From: Polaribacter aquimarinus
Lineage (GTDB): Bacteria > Bacteroidota > Bacteroidia > Flavobacteriales > Flavobacteriaceae
Assembly: GCF_003129485.1 (NCBI RefSeq)
Contig: NZ_QFFG01000005.1
Location: 186,001 to 250,000 of the forward strand
Length of the DNA stretch: 64,000 bases
Reading direction: 5' to 3'
The notes beneath the pieces were generated by a model. That model had not been told where the DNA came from, searched no databases, and worked only from the letters and a program-made list of their open reading frames with translations. Positions 9,099-18,765 of this stretch are shown here, in pieces (position 1 is the first letter of the stretch; each line of letters opens with the position of its first letter). The translations under genes and the position numbers were made by a program.

Positions 9099-10472
9099 AT
9101 GAAGAAAGCAGCAATATTTGCACTTTTAATAGTTGTTATTTACAGTTGTGGTTCCAATGATAGAGGTGAATTAGTAGGTGTTAAAGCCAAAAAGAAGTGG
9201 TTCTCTGAAAAACCATTTGGTATGGCACTAATTCCTGGGGGTTCTTTTACAATGGGTAAGCAAGATCAAGATGTTTTGGGAGGGATGAATACTCCGCCAA
9301 AAACAGTTACGGTAAGACCTTATTATATGGATGAAACTGAAATTACAAATAACGAATATAAAGAATTTGTATATTGGGTTAGAGATTCTATAGTTAGAAC
9401 TAGGTTAGCCTACCAACAAGAATTTGCAGAAATGTCTGTTAACCCAGATCCAAATGGTACAGCACCATCTGGAGGAATTCATGAATTTAAGTTTGCAGTT
9501 GCAGATACAACTGATGCTAGTGCTTATCAAAAGTACATGTACGAGAATTATTGGAGCTTAGGGGATGGTATTGACTCTATAAAACCTTTAAATTGGGGGC
9601 CTGAGATAATTTGGGAAAAAGAAGATTTTCCGGATTTAGATTATGTAGAAGTTATGGATTCTCTATACATAAGTAGAGAAGAAGCTATAGATGGAGTAAG
9701 AACTTTTAATACTAAATTTTTAAAGTACAGGTATTCTTGGTTTGACAGAGATAATGCTGCAAGAAAAGGTGGAAATAGAAAGGATTTTGTTAAAACAGAG
9801 GTTTTAAATATTTATCCAGATACTACTGTTTGGGTAAAGGATTTTAATTATTCCTACAATGATCCAATGCATCAAGATTATTTTTATCACCAATCTTATG
9901 GTGACTACCCTGTAGTAGGAGTTACTTGGGGACAAGCAAATGCTTTTTGTAATTGGAGAACAAAAAAGAAAAATGACTACTTAAGAGGAAGGAAGAATGC
10001 AACATCTGTTCCTGATTTTAGATTACCAACCGAAGCAGAATGGGAATATGCTGCCCGTGGAGGCTTAGAGTTTGCAACATACCCATGGGGTTCTGGAGGT
10101 ACGACGAGTGATAGAGGTTGTTTCTTGGCAAATTTTAAACCAGTAAGAGGTAATTATGCTGTTGACGGAGCGTTATATACAATGGAAGCTAAGTCGTTTA
10201 ATGCAAATGATTATGGTTTGTACAATATGGCAGGTAATGTTTCTGAATGGACAAATACAGCCTATAATTTATCTTCATACCAAATGGCTTCTACAATGAA
10301 TCCGAATGTAGAAGATAGAAAAAATAAAAGAAAAATAATTAGAGGTGGTTCATGGAAAGATGTAGCTTATTTTCTAGAAGTTGGTTCTAGAGATTATGAA
10401 TATGCTGATACAGCAAGAAGTTACATTGGCTTTAGAACTGTTCAAAATTACATAGGTACATCAAATAAATAA
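9099..10472 (+). CDS. gldK: Gliding motility / T9SS lipoprotein GldK
   Basis: GldK forms, with GldN, the periplasmic ring of the type IX secretion system under the outer membrane. The signal peptide ends in a lipobox (VVIYSCGSND). The rest is an FGE-sulfatase-type fold with the family patterns PGGSFTMG, RLPTEAEWEYAARGG, NVSEWT and IIRGGSWKD. The length of 457 residues is typical for GldK. It is the first gene of gldKLMN; the gap to gldL is 25 bases. Confidence 0.97.
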   Translation: MKKAAIFALLIVVIYSCGSNDRGELVGVKAKKKWFSEKPFGMALIPGGSFTMGKQDQDVLGGMNTPPKTVTVRPYYMDETEITNNEYKEFVYWVRDSIVRTRLAYQQEFAEMSVNPDPNGTAPSGGIHEFKFAVADTTDASAYQKYMYENYWSLGDGIDSIKPLNWGPEIIWEKEDFPDLDYVEVMDSLYISREEAIDGVRTFNTKFLKYRYSWFDRDNAARKGGNRKDFVKTEVLNIYPDTTVWVKDFNYSYNDPMHQDYFYHQSYGDYPVVGVTWGQANAFCNWRTKKKNDYLRGRKNATSVPDFRLPTEAEWEYAARGGLEFATYPWGSGGTTSDRGCFLANFKPVRGNYAVDGALYTMEAKSFNANDYGLYNMAGNVSEWTNTAYNLSSYQMASTMNPNVEDRKNKRKIIRGGSWKDVAYFLEVGSRDYEYADTARSYIGFRTVQNYIGTSNK

Positions 10473-10497
10473 AAAAAATAAAATTAGGAAAAATATT

Positions 10498-11127
10498 ATG
10501 GCACAATCAAGATCTTACAAAAAAACAATGAATTTCGTTTACGGAATGGGAGCAGCAGTTGTTATTATTGGAGCTTTATTTAAAATTCAACACTTTTCAA
10601 TTGGTCCATTAACAGGAGGGCTAATGTTAACAATAGGGTTAGTTACAGAGGCAATTGTTTTTGCAATTTCTGCTTTTGATACACCAGAAGATGATTTTGA
10701 TTGGTCTAAAGTTTATCCCGAATTAGGTGAAGATGGATTAGAATCTCAAACTGAAAGTACTCAAGGTTTGTTATCTCAAAAATTAGATAACTTATTGCAA
10801 GAAGCAAATATTGATGCAGGTTTAATGGAAAGCTTAGGTAATAGTATGAAGAATTTTCAAGGAGCTGCTGAAGGTTTGTCTGCGGCATCAGAATCTATTT
10901 CTTCTACAAATAAGTACAATGAACAAGTATCTATGGCAGCTGCTCAAATGGAAACATTGAATAACCTATACAAGGTTCAAGTTGAAAATGCAGATAAACA
11001 AACAGAATTGAATACTGCAGTGGTAGAAAATACAGAAAAACTAAAAGAACAAATGGAGTCTTTAGCACAAAACTTATCTTCTCTAAATGGGGTGTATGGT
11101 GGAATGCTTTCTGCAATGTCAAAATAA
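10498..11127 (+). CDS. gldL: T9SS motor stator protein GldL
   Basis: GldL and GldM form the proton-driven inner-membrane motor that powers type IX secretion and gliding. Two membrane helices are visible (about residues 13-32 and 38-58), the first with KIQHF and the second with a membrane glutamate (TEAIVF). A long cytoplasmic coiled-coil-like tail follows (about 95-209). The length of 209 residues fits the family. Confidence 0.96.
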   Translation: MAQSRSYKKTMNFVYGMGAAVVIIGALFKIQHFSIGPLTGGLMLTIGLVTEAIVFAISAFDTPEDDFDWSKVYPELGEDGLESQTESTQGLLSQKLDNLLQEANIDAGLMESLGNSMKNFQGAAEGLSAASESISSTNKYNEQVSMAAAQMETLNNLYKVQVENADKQTELNTAVVENTEKLKEQMESLAQNLSSLNGVYGGMLSAMSK

Positions 11128-11172
11128 TAATTAGTTAAACTAATATAATATTAACATTAAAAACTAATTAGA

Positions 11173-12717
11173 ATGGCAGGAGGAAAAATGTCCGCAAGAC
11201 AGAAAATGATAAACCTAATGTATCTTGTGTTTATTGCAATGTTAGCAATGAATATGAGTAAAGAGGTTTTATCTGCTTTTGGATTTATGAACGAAAAGTT
11301 GACTGAAAATAATATTTCAACTACAGTTAAAAATAATGATGCTTATACAAATTTAGCAACTAAGGCTTCAGAACAAGCTGCAAAGTTTGGACCATTGAAA
11401 ATTCAAGCGGACAAAATTAAAAAAGCTTCATCTGATTTTTATACATATTTAGAAGATTTAAAAATCAAAATGACCGCTGATATTGAAGATAAGACTGATT
11501 ACGAATCTATGGATAAGACAGCTTTTTTAGATGAATACTTCTTTAAAGGAGATAAGTATACTAAAGAAGGTCAAGATTTTATAGATAGAATTAATGGTTA
11601 TAGAAATAATTTAATTACTATTTTAGGAAACGATAGTAAGTTTGCAAACGTTATAAACAAACGTTTTAGTACGGACCCTGTTGTACCTAAAAAGAAAGAT
11701 GGTTCTAAAAAACCAAGACCTTGGTTAGACTATCGTTATAAAGGTTTTCCTCTTGTTGCGTCATTAACAAATCTTACTCAAATGCAAGCAGATATCAAAA
11801 ATACCGAAAGTGATATTGTTACAGATTTGTTAGGAGGACAATTGGAAAGTGAAGTTTCTATGACCAATTATAATGGTATTGTTAAACTAGAGAAAAATGC
11901 TTTTTACCCTGGTGATGAAGTTGTTGGGACAGTTGTTTTGGGAAGAGAAGATCCAAGTTTAAAACCAAGTAGAGTTGTTTTAGATGGAAAGCCTTATGAT
12001 AATTTTAAAGAAGGAGCTGTTAATCTTAATTTAAGAGCTGGTAATGTTGGTGATAAACAGATAAAAGGAACTATTTATTTTATGGAAAATGGTGAAGAAG
12101 TTCCTGTACCTTTCAGTACTTCATATTCTGTGATTTCTAAACCAAATTCTGCTGTTGTTTCTGCTGATAAAATGAATGTTGTATACAGAGGTGTTCAAAA
12201 CCCTTTAACTATCTCAATTCCTGGTGTGCCAGCTAATTTGGTAAAAGCTTCAGCACCTGGTTTAAGACAAGTAAAAGGTAGTAGTTATACCATAAGCCCC
12301 AAAGGAGGTAATGAAGTTACAATTAATGTTTCAGGAAAATTACAAGATGGTACTCCAATAAAAACCCCTAAAACATTTAGAATCAAAGATATTCCAGCTG
12401 CTATGGCAAGCGCTAGAGGACAGTATGGTATTGTTCCAATGCCAAAGACGAGTTTAGGAAGAACACCTATTGGTGCTGGTTTACCAGATTTTGTCTTTGA
12501 TTTAAAATTAAAAGTAAATAGTTTTAAAGTCAAAGTACCTGGACAAGTTACTGTTTTAGTTAACGGAACAGTTTTTAATGCGAGAGCTAAAAAAGCGTTA
12601 TCTAAAGCAAAGAGAGGCGATGTGGTTACTATTTTTGATGTAAATGCATCTATTGTTGGTAATTCTTCTTACAAATTAAAAAAAGTTTTACCTGTAAGTA
12701 TTCAAATTACAAATTAG
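11173..12717 (+). CDS. gldM: T9SS motor rotor protein GldM
   Basis: GldM has one N-terminal membrane helix (about residues 15-32, within KMINLMYLVFIAMLAMNMS) that sits in the GldL bundle. Its large periplasmic part reaches up to the GldK/GldN ring. The periplasmic region starts helical (about 35-220) and continues as beta-sandwich domains (about 225-514), as known for the family. The length of 514 residues is standard. The gap to gldN is 10 bases. Confidence 0.97.
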   Translation: MAGGKMSARQKMINLMYLVFIAMLAMNMSKEVLSAFGFMNEKLTENNISTTVKNNDAYTNLATKASEQAAKFGPLKIQADKIKKASSDFYTYLEDLKIKMTADIEDKTDYESMDKTAFLDEYFFKGDKYTKEGQDFIDRINGYRNNLITILGNDSKFANVINKRFSTDPVVPKKKDGSKKPRPWLDYRYKGFPLVASLTNLTQMQADIKNTESDIVTDLLGGQLESEVSMTNYNGIVKLEKNAFYPGDEVVGTVVLGREDPSLKPSRVVLDGKPYDNFKEGAVNLNLRAGNVGDKQIKGTIYFMENGEEVPVPFSTSYSVISKPNSAVVSADKMNVVYRGVQNPLTISIPGVPANLVKASAPGLRQVKGSSYTISPKGGNEVTINVSGKLQDGTPIKTPKTFRIKDIPAAMASARGQYGIVPMPKTSLGRTPIGAGLPDFVFDLKLKVNSFKVKVPGQVTVLVNGTVFNARAKKALSKAKRGDVVTIFDVNASIVGNSSYKLKKVLPVSIQITN

Positions 12718-12727
12718 AAAATAGAAT

Positions 12728-13582
12728 ATGTTTAAAAATTGTTTAATAATATTTTTCTCCTTGATAGTTAGTAGTTCAATAAATGCACAAGCTAATTTAT
12801 TGAATGCGAAAACTGTAGGTCAAATAGGGAAAAAAAGTACACAGCAAATTGCAGCTGATAATGATGGGCCGATTCCTTACGGTTATATAGATGATAGAGA
12901 TGTGATGTGGTCTAAAGTGGTTTGGGAATTTATTGATTTAAATCAAAAAATTAATTTACCTTATTATTTTCCAATAGATACAGCAAATATATCTAATGAT
13001 AGAAGATCTTTATTTGACACTTTGCTAAAAGGGATTAAGCAGGGAAAAATTAAAGAAGCCTATTCAGATTCCTTTTTTACCTCTAAAATTACAAAAGCAG
13101 AAATAGATTCTCGTTTGGTAAATATTCGAGACGAAAATGGTTACCAAGATACATTTAGAATTCAAACACAAGATGTAGAAGGGTATATGATTAAAGGAAT
13201 GTGGTATTTTGATAAGCGTCAAGGTGAATTAAAATATAGATTGTTGGCTTTAGCTCCAATGGGTAAAGATGTACAAACACTCGGAGTTGCTGAAATAGAA
13301 GATGAAAACCTCTACGAACTATTTTGGATTTTCTTCCCTTCTGCAAGAGATGTATTACACCATGCTAAAGTATTTAACCCTAAAAATGCATCTCATCCAA
13401 TATCTTTTGACCATATGTTAAATGCAAGAAGGTTTAATTCTGTTATTGTAAGAGAAGAGAATATTTATGGAAATAGAGCCATAGAAGACTATGTTAGGGG
13501 AAATTCTTTGTTCCAATTATTAGAAGCTAATAAAATAAAAGAAGGAATTAGAAATAGAGAAATGGACATGTGGAACTATTAA
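12728..13582 (+). CDS. gldN: T9SS ring protein GldN
   Basis: GldN is the periplasmic partner of GldK. The signal peptide (about residues 1-21, ending INAQA) is followed by the family region (YIDDRDVMWSKVVWEFIDLN) and a C-terminal half containing MIKGMWYFDKRQGELKYRLL. The length is 284 residues. It is the last gene of the gld operon: a strong terminator starts 23 bases after its stop. Confidence 0.96.
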   Translation: MFKNCLIIFFSLIVSSSINAQANLLNAKTVGQIGKKSTQQIAADNDGPIPYGYIDDRDVMWSKVVWEFIDLNQKINLPYYFPIDTANISNDRRSLFDTLLKGIKQGKIKEAYSDSFFTSKITKAEIDSRLVNIRDENGYQDTFRIQTQDVEGYMIKGMWYFDKRQGELKYRLLALAPMGKDVQTLGVAEIEDENLYELFWIFFPSARDVLHHAKVFNPKNASHPISFDHMLNARRFNSVIVREENIYGNRAIEDYVRGNSLFQLLEANKIKEGIRNREMDMWNY

Positions 13583-13604
13583 AAGTCTAAATATAAATAA
13601 CATA

Positions 13605-13636
13605 AAAAAAGCATTCCGATTAAGGAATGCTTTTTT
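13605..13636 (+). terminator. Intrinsic terminator after gldN
   Basis: GCATTCC (13611-13617) pairs with GGAATGC (13624-13630), extended by A and T runs, with a 6-base loop and a T tract. It closes the gldKLMN operon. Confidence 0.9.
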
Positions 13637-13660
13637 GTTGAAATAACTTATTTTTAAAGA

Positions 13661-14701
13661 GTGAAAGTAGATTATATAATTGTTGGTTTAGGTTTAGCAG
13701 GATTGGCTTTTTGTGAAGAATTATTATCTGCAAATAAAACATTTATGGTGTACGAAGATGATTCGCAAACATCATCTTTAGTTGCAGGCGGAGTATATAA
13801 TCCTGTTATTTTAAAAAGGTTCACACCTGTTTGGAATGCTGCAAAACAACTAGAAAAAGCACTTCCATTTTATAAAAAATTGGAAAAAAAATTATCTATT
13901 AAAATTGATGAAAAATTCATCACAAAAAAGGTTTTTAAGTCTATAGAAGACCAAAACAATTGGTTTGCAGCCTTAGATAAACCAAAACTGACTCAATATT
14001 TAGATGAAGAATTAGACAAGTCTGAATATAGTGGAGTTTTAGCTGATTTTAATTTTGGAAACGTAAAAGAAACAGGCAGAATTGATACCAAAAAGTTAGT
14101 GGATTCTTACAGAAGTTTTTTAAAAGAAAAGAGTATTATTTATTTCGAAAAGTTTGAGCATAAGAAAATATCTTTTGAAGGTAAATTCATAAATTATAAA
14201 GATTTTAAAACTTCAAAAATTGTTTTTTGTGAAGGTTTTGGAATTAAACAAAACCCTTTTTTTAATCATTTACCATTAAATGAAGCTAAAGGTGAATTAA
14301 TTACCATTCACGCTCCTGAATTGAACATTAATTTTTTATTAAAATCTACATTGTTTGTACTTCCTTTAGGTAATAATCTTTATAAAGTGGGTGCCACTTT
14401 TAATTGGAAAGACAAAACCTCTAATCCTTCTGAAGAGGGAAAAGAAGAATTGATAACCAAACTTAAAAAAGTGATAAATGTTCCCTATAAAATAGTTGAT
14501 CAAACAGCAGGAATTAGACCCACAGTTAAAGATAGAAGACCTTTAATAGGTATTCATTCAAAATATTCGCAACTATGTATTCTAAATGGTTTGGGTACTC
14601 GTGGCGTAATGATTGCTCCAACCGTAGCAAAACAGCTGTTTAATCATTTAGAACATGATGTGGAATTAGATTCAGAAACAGATATTAAGCGCTTTGATTA
14701 G
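13661..14701 (+). CDS. FAD-dependent oxidoreductase (DAO family)
   Basis: A 346-residue cytoplasmic flavoprotein of the glycine/D-amino-acid oxidase superfamily. The N-terminal dinucleotide-binding motif is YIIVGLGLAGLAFCEELL. The C-terminal FAD-contact region (GIRPTVKDRRPLIG, then NGLGTRGVMIAP) is also typical. The start codon is GTG; there is no in-frame ATG close by that keeps the nucleotide-binding strand. Its substrate cannot be told. The 3' end overlaps the convergent DUF983 gene by 17 bases. Confidence 0.88.
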   Translation: MKVDYIIVGLGLAGLAFCEELLSANKTFMVYEDDSQTSSLVAGGVYNPVILKRFTPVWNAAKQLEKALPFYKKLEKKLSIKIDEKFITKKVFKSIEDQNNWFAALDKPKLTQYLDEELDKSEYSGVLADFNFGNVKETGRIDTKKLVDSYRSFLKEKSIIYFEKFEHKKISFEGKFINYKDFKTSKIVFCEGFGIKQNPFFNHLPLNEAKGELITIHAPELNINFLLKSTLFVLPLGNNLYKVGATFNWKDKTSNPSEEGKEELITKLKKVINVPYKIVDQTAGIRPTVKDRRPLIGIHSKYSQLCILNGLGTRGVMIAPTVAKQLFNHLEHDVELDSETDIKRFD

Positions 14702-15077
14702 AGGTTGCTTTTTCATCATATTTTACAAACATATTTATCCAAATAATTCTAGATAACCTTAAGTTAAAAGGAGCAAGAATTAAAGAGGTTATGATGATTG
14801 CTGCAAAACTCTGAATAATAGTTAAATCTAAAATTAACTTGCAAATAATAAACACTGCCACAAAAAGGGCAACAATAATCCCGTAATTTACATACATAGC
14901 TCCATAAAAAAAGGAAGGTTCCATCATATATTTTAAATTACATTTTGGGCAATTGTCATGCAATTGTATAATTTTATTAGGATTAAGAGTAACTCCATAC
15001 TTAAAAAAATCACCTTCATGACACCTTGGGCATTTTGCTTTAGAGATACTGTATAGCTTTGTTCCTTTTTTAAGCAT
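14685..15077 (-). CDS. DUF983 membrane protein with zinc-ribbon cysteines
   Basis: A 130-residue inner-membrane protein. Two Cys-x-x-Cys pairs (CPRCHEG and CPKCNLKY) near the N-terminus probably bind zinc. Two membrane helices follow (about residues 58-77 and 82-102). This is the DUF983 layout; the function is unknown. It ends inside the 3' end of the convergent FAD oxidoreductase and diverges from the ABC-F gene through an overlapping promoter pair. Confidence 0.88.
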   Translation of the reverse strand: MLKKGTKLYSISKAKCPRCHEGDFFKYGVTLNPNKIIQLHDNCPKCNLKYMMEPSFFYGAMYVNYGIIVALFVAVFIICKLILDLTIIQSFAAIIITSLILAPFNLRLSRIIWINMFVKYDEKATSNQSA

Positions 15078-15095
15078 TTCAATACTAAATTTATA

Positions 15096-15103
15096 TATTT
15101 TTG
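15096..15103 (+). promoter_or_regulatory. -7 box for the ABC-F gene
   Basis: TATTTTTG matches TANNTTTG and lies 50 bases before the ABC-F start. It directly abuts the oppositely oriented box of the DUF983 gene. Confidence 0.6.
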
Positions 15104-15111
15104 CAAAGGTA
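15104..15111 (-). promoter_or_regulatory. -7 box for the DUF983 gene
   Basis: The reverse strand reads TACCTTTG, matching TANNTTTG, 27 bases before the DUF983 start. The two boxes share an edge (TTTG then CAAA), so the two promoters cannot both be occupied. Confidence 0.6.
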
Positions 15112-15152
15112 AATTTTTTACTGCTCTAAATCTGTAACAATTATTACAATAC

Positions 15153-17069
15153 ATGTTAAACGTACATAATTTAACAGTTTCTTTTATGGGAACTGACTTG
15201 TTTTCTGGAATTACTTTTAAACTAAACAAAGGCGATAGAATTGGTTTAATAGGAAAAAATGGTGCTGGAAAATCAACACTCTTAAAAGTACTTTCTAAAG
15301 ACATAGAAAGTAGTGGAGGAACTATGGCGTTTGATAAAGATATAAAGATTGGATTTTTACGTCAGGATATAGATTTTGTACAAGGAAGAACCATTTTAGA
15401 AGAAGCTTACCAAGCATTTGAAGAAATTAAAGAAATTGAGTTAAAACTTGATGAAATTAACAATCAATTAGCAACAAGAACTGATTACGAAAGTGAAGCA
15501 TATACGCAGTTAATACATGATTTAACTGATTTTACAGAACGATATGAACTTTTAGGAGGTTATAATTACCAAGGAGATACAGAGAAAATTTTACAAGGTT
15601 TAGGTTTTCAAAGAGAAGATTTTGATAAATTAACAGATACTTTTTCTGGTGGATGGAGAATGCGTATTGAACTCGCAAAGCTCCTTCTTCAGAATAACGA
15701 TATTTTATTATTGGATGAGCCAACAAACCACTTGGATATCGAATCTATTATATGGTTAGAAAACTTTTTAAAATCTTATGCGGGAGCCATTGTATTAGTT
15801 TCTCACGATAAAATGTTTTTAGATAACGTAACAAACAGAACTATAGAAATTTCTCTAGGTCAGATTTACGATTATAAAAAACCTTACTCTCAATTTTTAT
15901 TATTGAGAGGAGAAATTAAAGAAAAACAATTACAAGCTCAAAAGAATCAAGAAAAAGAAATTAAGCAAAAGCAACAATTAATAGATAAGTTTAAAGCCAA
16001 AGCAAGTAAAGCGTCTATGGCACAATCTTTAATGAAGCAACTAGATAAAGTTGAGTTGATTGAAGTAGATCAAGATGATAATCAAGCAATGAATGTGCGT
16101 TTTGCAATTTCTAAAGAACCAGGAAAAATTATTGTAGAGGCAGAAAATTTATCTAAAAGTTATGGTGATAAACATGTTTTAGAAGGTGTAGATTTATTAA
16201 TTGAAAGAAATAGTAAAATTGCTTTTGTAGGTCAAAACGGACAAGGAAAATCTACGTTGGCAAAAATGATGGTGGGTGAAATTCCGTTTGAAGGTCATTT
16301 AAAACTAGGTCATAATGTTGAGGTTGGGTATTTTGCTCAAAATCAATCTGAATATTTACCACCAGAAAAAACGGTTTTAGAAATTATGGAAGATGCTGCT
16401 ACAGACTCTAACAGAATGCGTGTTAGAGATATGTTGGGTTCTTTTCTTTTTGGTGGAGATGCAGTAGATAAAAAAGCAAAAGTACTTTCTGGAGGAGAAA
16501 GAAACAGGTTAGCCTTATGTAAGTTGCTTTTACAGCCTTTTAATGTGTTGATAATGGATGAGCCAACAAACCATTTAGACATTGCCTCAAAAACAGTTTT
16601 AAAAGAAGCTTTAAATAATTTTAATGGTACTTTAATTGTAGTTTCTCACGATAGAGAATTTTTACAAGGTTTAACCACAACTGTTTATGGTTTTAAAGAT
16701 AAAGAAATTAAAGAGTATTTGGGTGATATAGATTATTTCTTAGAGCAGCACAAAATGGAAAGTTTGCGTGATGCAGAAAAGAAAACGGTTGTTAAAGCTG
16801 AAAAAGACAGTTCTAAAAAAGAAGCATACCAACTATCTAAAGAGCAAGAAAAAGAGTTGAAGAAACTCAATAATAAGTTGTCAAAAATAGAAACTGAGAT
16901 TGCAGATTTAGAGTCTGAAATAGAAAAGATAGACTTAGAGTTAGCAAATAACTACGATGAAGTTTCTGCAAGACCTAACTTCTTTGAAAAGTACAAAGCC
17001 AAAAAAGCAAAAGTTGATCAGTTGATGGAAGAATGGGAAAAGATTGAAGAGCAAGTCACAAATTTTTAA
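15153..17069 (+). CDS. ABC-F family ATPase
   Basis: A soluble protein with two ATP-binding cassettes and no membrane part, of the ribosome-associated ABC-F group. Walker A motifs are GKNGAGKST (near residue 35) and GQNGQGKST (near 360). Signature motifs are FSGGWRMR and LSGGERNR, and Walker B motifs end in LLDEPTNHLD and IMDEPTNHLD. The linker between cassettes is long and basic, and the C-terminus (about 555-638) is a coiled coil as in Uup. The most likely role is translation or DNA maintenance of the Uup/YdiF type rather than drug resistance. Confidence 0.94.
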   Translation: MLNVHNLTVSFMGTDLFSGITFKLNKGDRIGLIGKNGAGKSTLLKVLSKDIESSGGTMAFDKDIKIGFLRQDIDFVQGRTILEEAYQAFEEIKEIELKLDEINNQLATRTDYESEAYTQLIHDLTDFTERYELLGGYNYQGDTEKILQGLGFQREDFDKLTDTFSGGWRMRIELAKLLLQNNDILLLDEPTNHLDIESIIWLENFLKSYAGAIVLVSHDKMFLDNVTNRTIEISLGQIYDYKKPYSQFLLLRGEIKEKQLQAQKNQEKEIKQKQQLIDKFKAKASKASMAQSLMKQLDKVELIEVDQDDNQAMNVRFAISKEPGKIIVEAENLSKSYGDKHVLEGVDLLIERNSKIAFVGQNGQGKSTLAKMMVGEIPFEGHLKLGHNVEVGYFAQNQSEYLPPEKTVLEIMEDAATDSNRMRVRDMLGSFLFGGDAVDKKAKVLSGGERNRLALCKLLLQPFNVLIMDEPTNHLDIASKTVLKEALNNFNGTLIVVSHDREFLQGLTTTVYGFKDKEIKEYLGDIDYFLEQHKMESLRDAEKKTVVKAEKDSSKKEAYQLSKEQEKELKKLNNKLSKIETEIADLESEIEKIDLELANNYDEVSARPNFFEKYKAKKAKVDQLMEEWEKIEEQVTNF

Positions 17070-17199
17070 CAAATTAGCGATAAGTACTCTTATACCTATT
17101 TTTTTGTGTTAGTTTATAAAATTAAATTTAACTCTGAAGTGTTTGATTTAAAGAAACTTGTCTAAGAATATGAGTTGTGTAACACATGTGCTAAGTATT

Positions 17200-17712
17200 T
17201 TATAATTTGAATTTTATACTTTGAAATATAGAAATAGCATCATCATAATATTTTGTGTAATATTCTTTTAGTGACGAGTAATTGTAATAATAATACTCTC
17301 CTTTATGCTCTATATATATAGTCTTTTGTTTATATTCCTTTCCGTTCCATGTGGTTTCGCTATTTAAAATGTAAATGTTTCCAAAATCATTTTTTTCAGT
17401 TAGAATCTCTTGCGAAGAAATATTCAGTGTTTTTTCAAAGAGTTTAATTTGATCCTCAACAAACTCTTCAAATTTTGGTTTTTCTTTTAATTTAAATTGA
17501 AAAATTGAAACCAAGTTATTAAAGAAATTATCTCCTTTTTTAAATGGTGTATAGCCAACATATCCGTGATGTTTAATAGCTCTCCAATTTTGAGGTTTAA
17601 TAACAGTAAAGTTTTGAGAATTTATCCAATTTTGAGTTTCGGATATGTTTTTTTTTGTTGATTCGCAATTGAATGAAATCAAAATTAAAAACATTAGTAT
17701 AATTTTTCTCAT
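17200..17712 (-). CDS. Small lipoprotein of unknown function
   Basis: A 170-residue protein with a lipoprotein signal peptide (MFLILISFNCESTKKN, lipobox cysteine near residue 16). The mature part has many aromatic residues and mixed strands, ending in YYDDAISIFQSIKFK. This resembles PsbP/MOG1-like lipoproteins that carry a C-terminal SIKF, but I do not assign it. It diverges from the PLP enzyme downstream. Confidence 0.7.
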   Translation of the reverse strand: MRKIILMFLILISFNCESTKKNISETQNWINSQNFTVIKPQNWRAIKHHGYVGYTPFKKGDNFFNNLVSIFQFKLKEKPKFEEFVEDQIKLFEKTLNISSQEILTEKNDFGNIYILNSETTWNGKEYKQKTIYIEHKGEYYYYNYSSLKEYYTKYYDDAISIFQSIKFKL

Positions 17713-17794
17713 ATCTACTTTTATATTGTATGCAAAAATGGCAATTTATGTTGATAAAGCCAAACATGTTGTTTGGTTTCAAAATTATATCTAC

Positions 17795-17802
17795 TATTTT
17801 TG
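17795..17802 (+). promoter_or_regulatory. -7 box immediately before the PLP-enzyme start
   Basis: TATTTTTG matches TANNTTTG and has a TTG (17772-17774) 20 bases upstream. Only 6 bases separate it from the chosen ATG, so the message would have almost no leader. Confidence 0.55.
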
Positions 17803-17808
17803 TTTTTT

Positions 17809-18765
17809 ATGGATAATGTACCAAATTCTTTTTTTGATCAAGGTTTTGTTTGTAAAAACCAACAAGTTTTTCTTCCAATTTTGAAAGAAAAAAAAATTGA
17901 ATTGTTTATCAAAAGAGAAGATATAATTCATCCCTTTGTCTCTGGAAATAAGTTTCGAAAACTTAAATACAATATTCAGGAAGCAAAAAATCAACAAAAA
18001 GAGATTGTTATTACCTATGGAGGAGCATTTTCTAATCATATTTTAGCAACAGCAGTTGCTGCAAATCTAAGCGGGTTTAAATCTGTTGGAATTATAAGAG
18101 GAGATGAACTTGGAAATAAGCTAGCAAGAACTCTAGAGATTAATTCTACATTAAGAGAAGCACATAAAAATGGAATGACTTTCGAGTTTATCTCTAGAGA
18201 AAACTACAGAAGTAAATCCAAGCAAAATTTTATAAATCAACTACAAGATAAGTTTGGTGGTTTTTATCTAATTCCAGAAGGAGGAACCAATGCATTGGCT
18301 ATAAAAGGCTGTGAAGAAATTTTAAATATCGAAGACGCTAAATTCGATTATATTTGTTGTGCTGTTGGTACTGGTGGAACAATTTCTGGATTGATAAATG
18401 CATCGAAAAGGAACCAAAAAGTTTTTGGTTTTCCTGCTTTAAAAGGGGATTTTTTAAATCATGAAATTAGGCAATTTGTAAATAAAAAGAATTGGAGTTT
18501 ACAAACTGAGTATCATTTTGGAGGTTATGCAAAATATAACGAAGATTTGATTCGTTTTATTAATAGTTTTCGAGAATCTACTGGAGTATTATTAGATCCA
18601 ATTTATACCGGAAAAATGATATTTGGTATTTTAGATTTAATAAAAAAAGACAAGTTTTCTAAAGGAAGTAAAATTTTAGCGATTCATACGGGTGGAATTC
18701 AAGGAATAGAAGGATTCAATCAAAAATTGAGAAAGAAAAATCAACAGGTTATAAAAGTTTTATGA
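17809..18765 (+). CDS. PLP-dependent ACC deaminase / D-cysteine desulfhydrase family enzyme
   Basis: A fold-type II PLP enzyme of 318 residues. The PLP lysine is in SGNKFRKLKYN, the phosphate-binding region in AVGTGGTISGL, and the serine of GGAFSNH is the usual stacking residue. D-cysteine desulfhydrase and ACC deaminase cannot be separated by eye. I chose the ATG at 17809; a longer reading from an upstream TTG would add 12 hydrophobic residues and cover the promoter. It overlaps the next gene by 4 bases. Confidence 0.85.
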   Translation: MDNVPNSFFDQGFVCKNQQVFLPILKEKKIELFIKREDIIHPFVSGNKFRKLKYNIQEAKNQQKEIVITYGGAFSNHILATAVAANLSGFKSVGIIRGDELGNKLARTLEINSTLREAHKNGMTFEFISRENYRSKSKQNFINQLQDKFGGFYLIPEGGTNALAIKGCEEILNIEDAKFDYICCAVGTGGTISGLINASKRNQKVFGFPALKGDFLNHEIRQFVNKKNWSLQTEYHFGGYAKYNEDLIRFINSFRESTGVLLDPIYTGKMIFGILDLIKKDKFSKGSKILAIHTGGIQGIEGFNQKLRKKNQQVIKVL

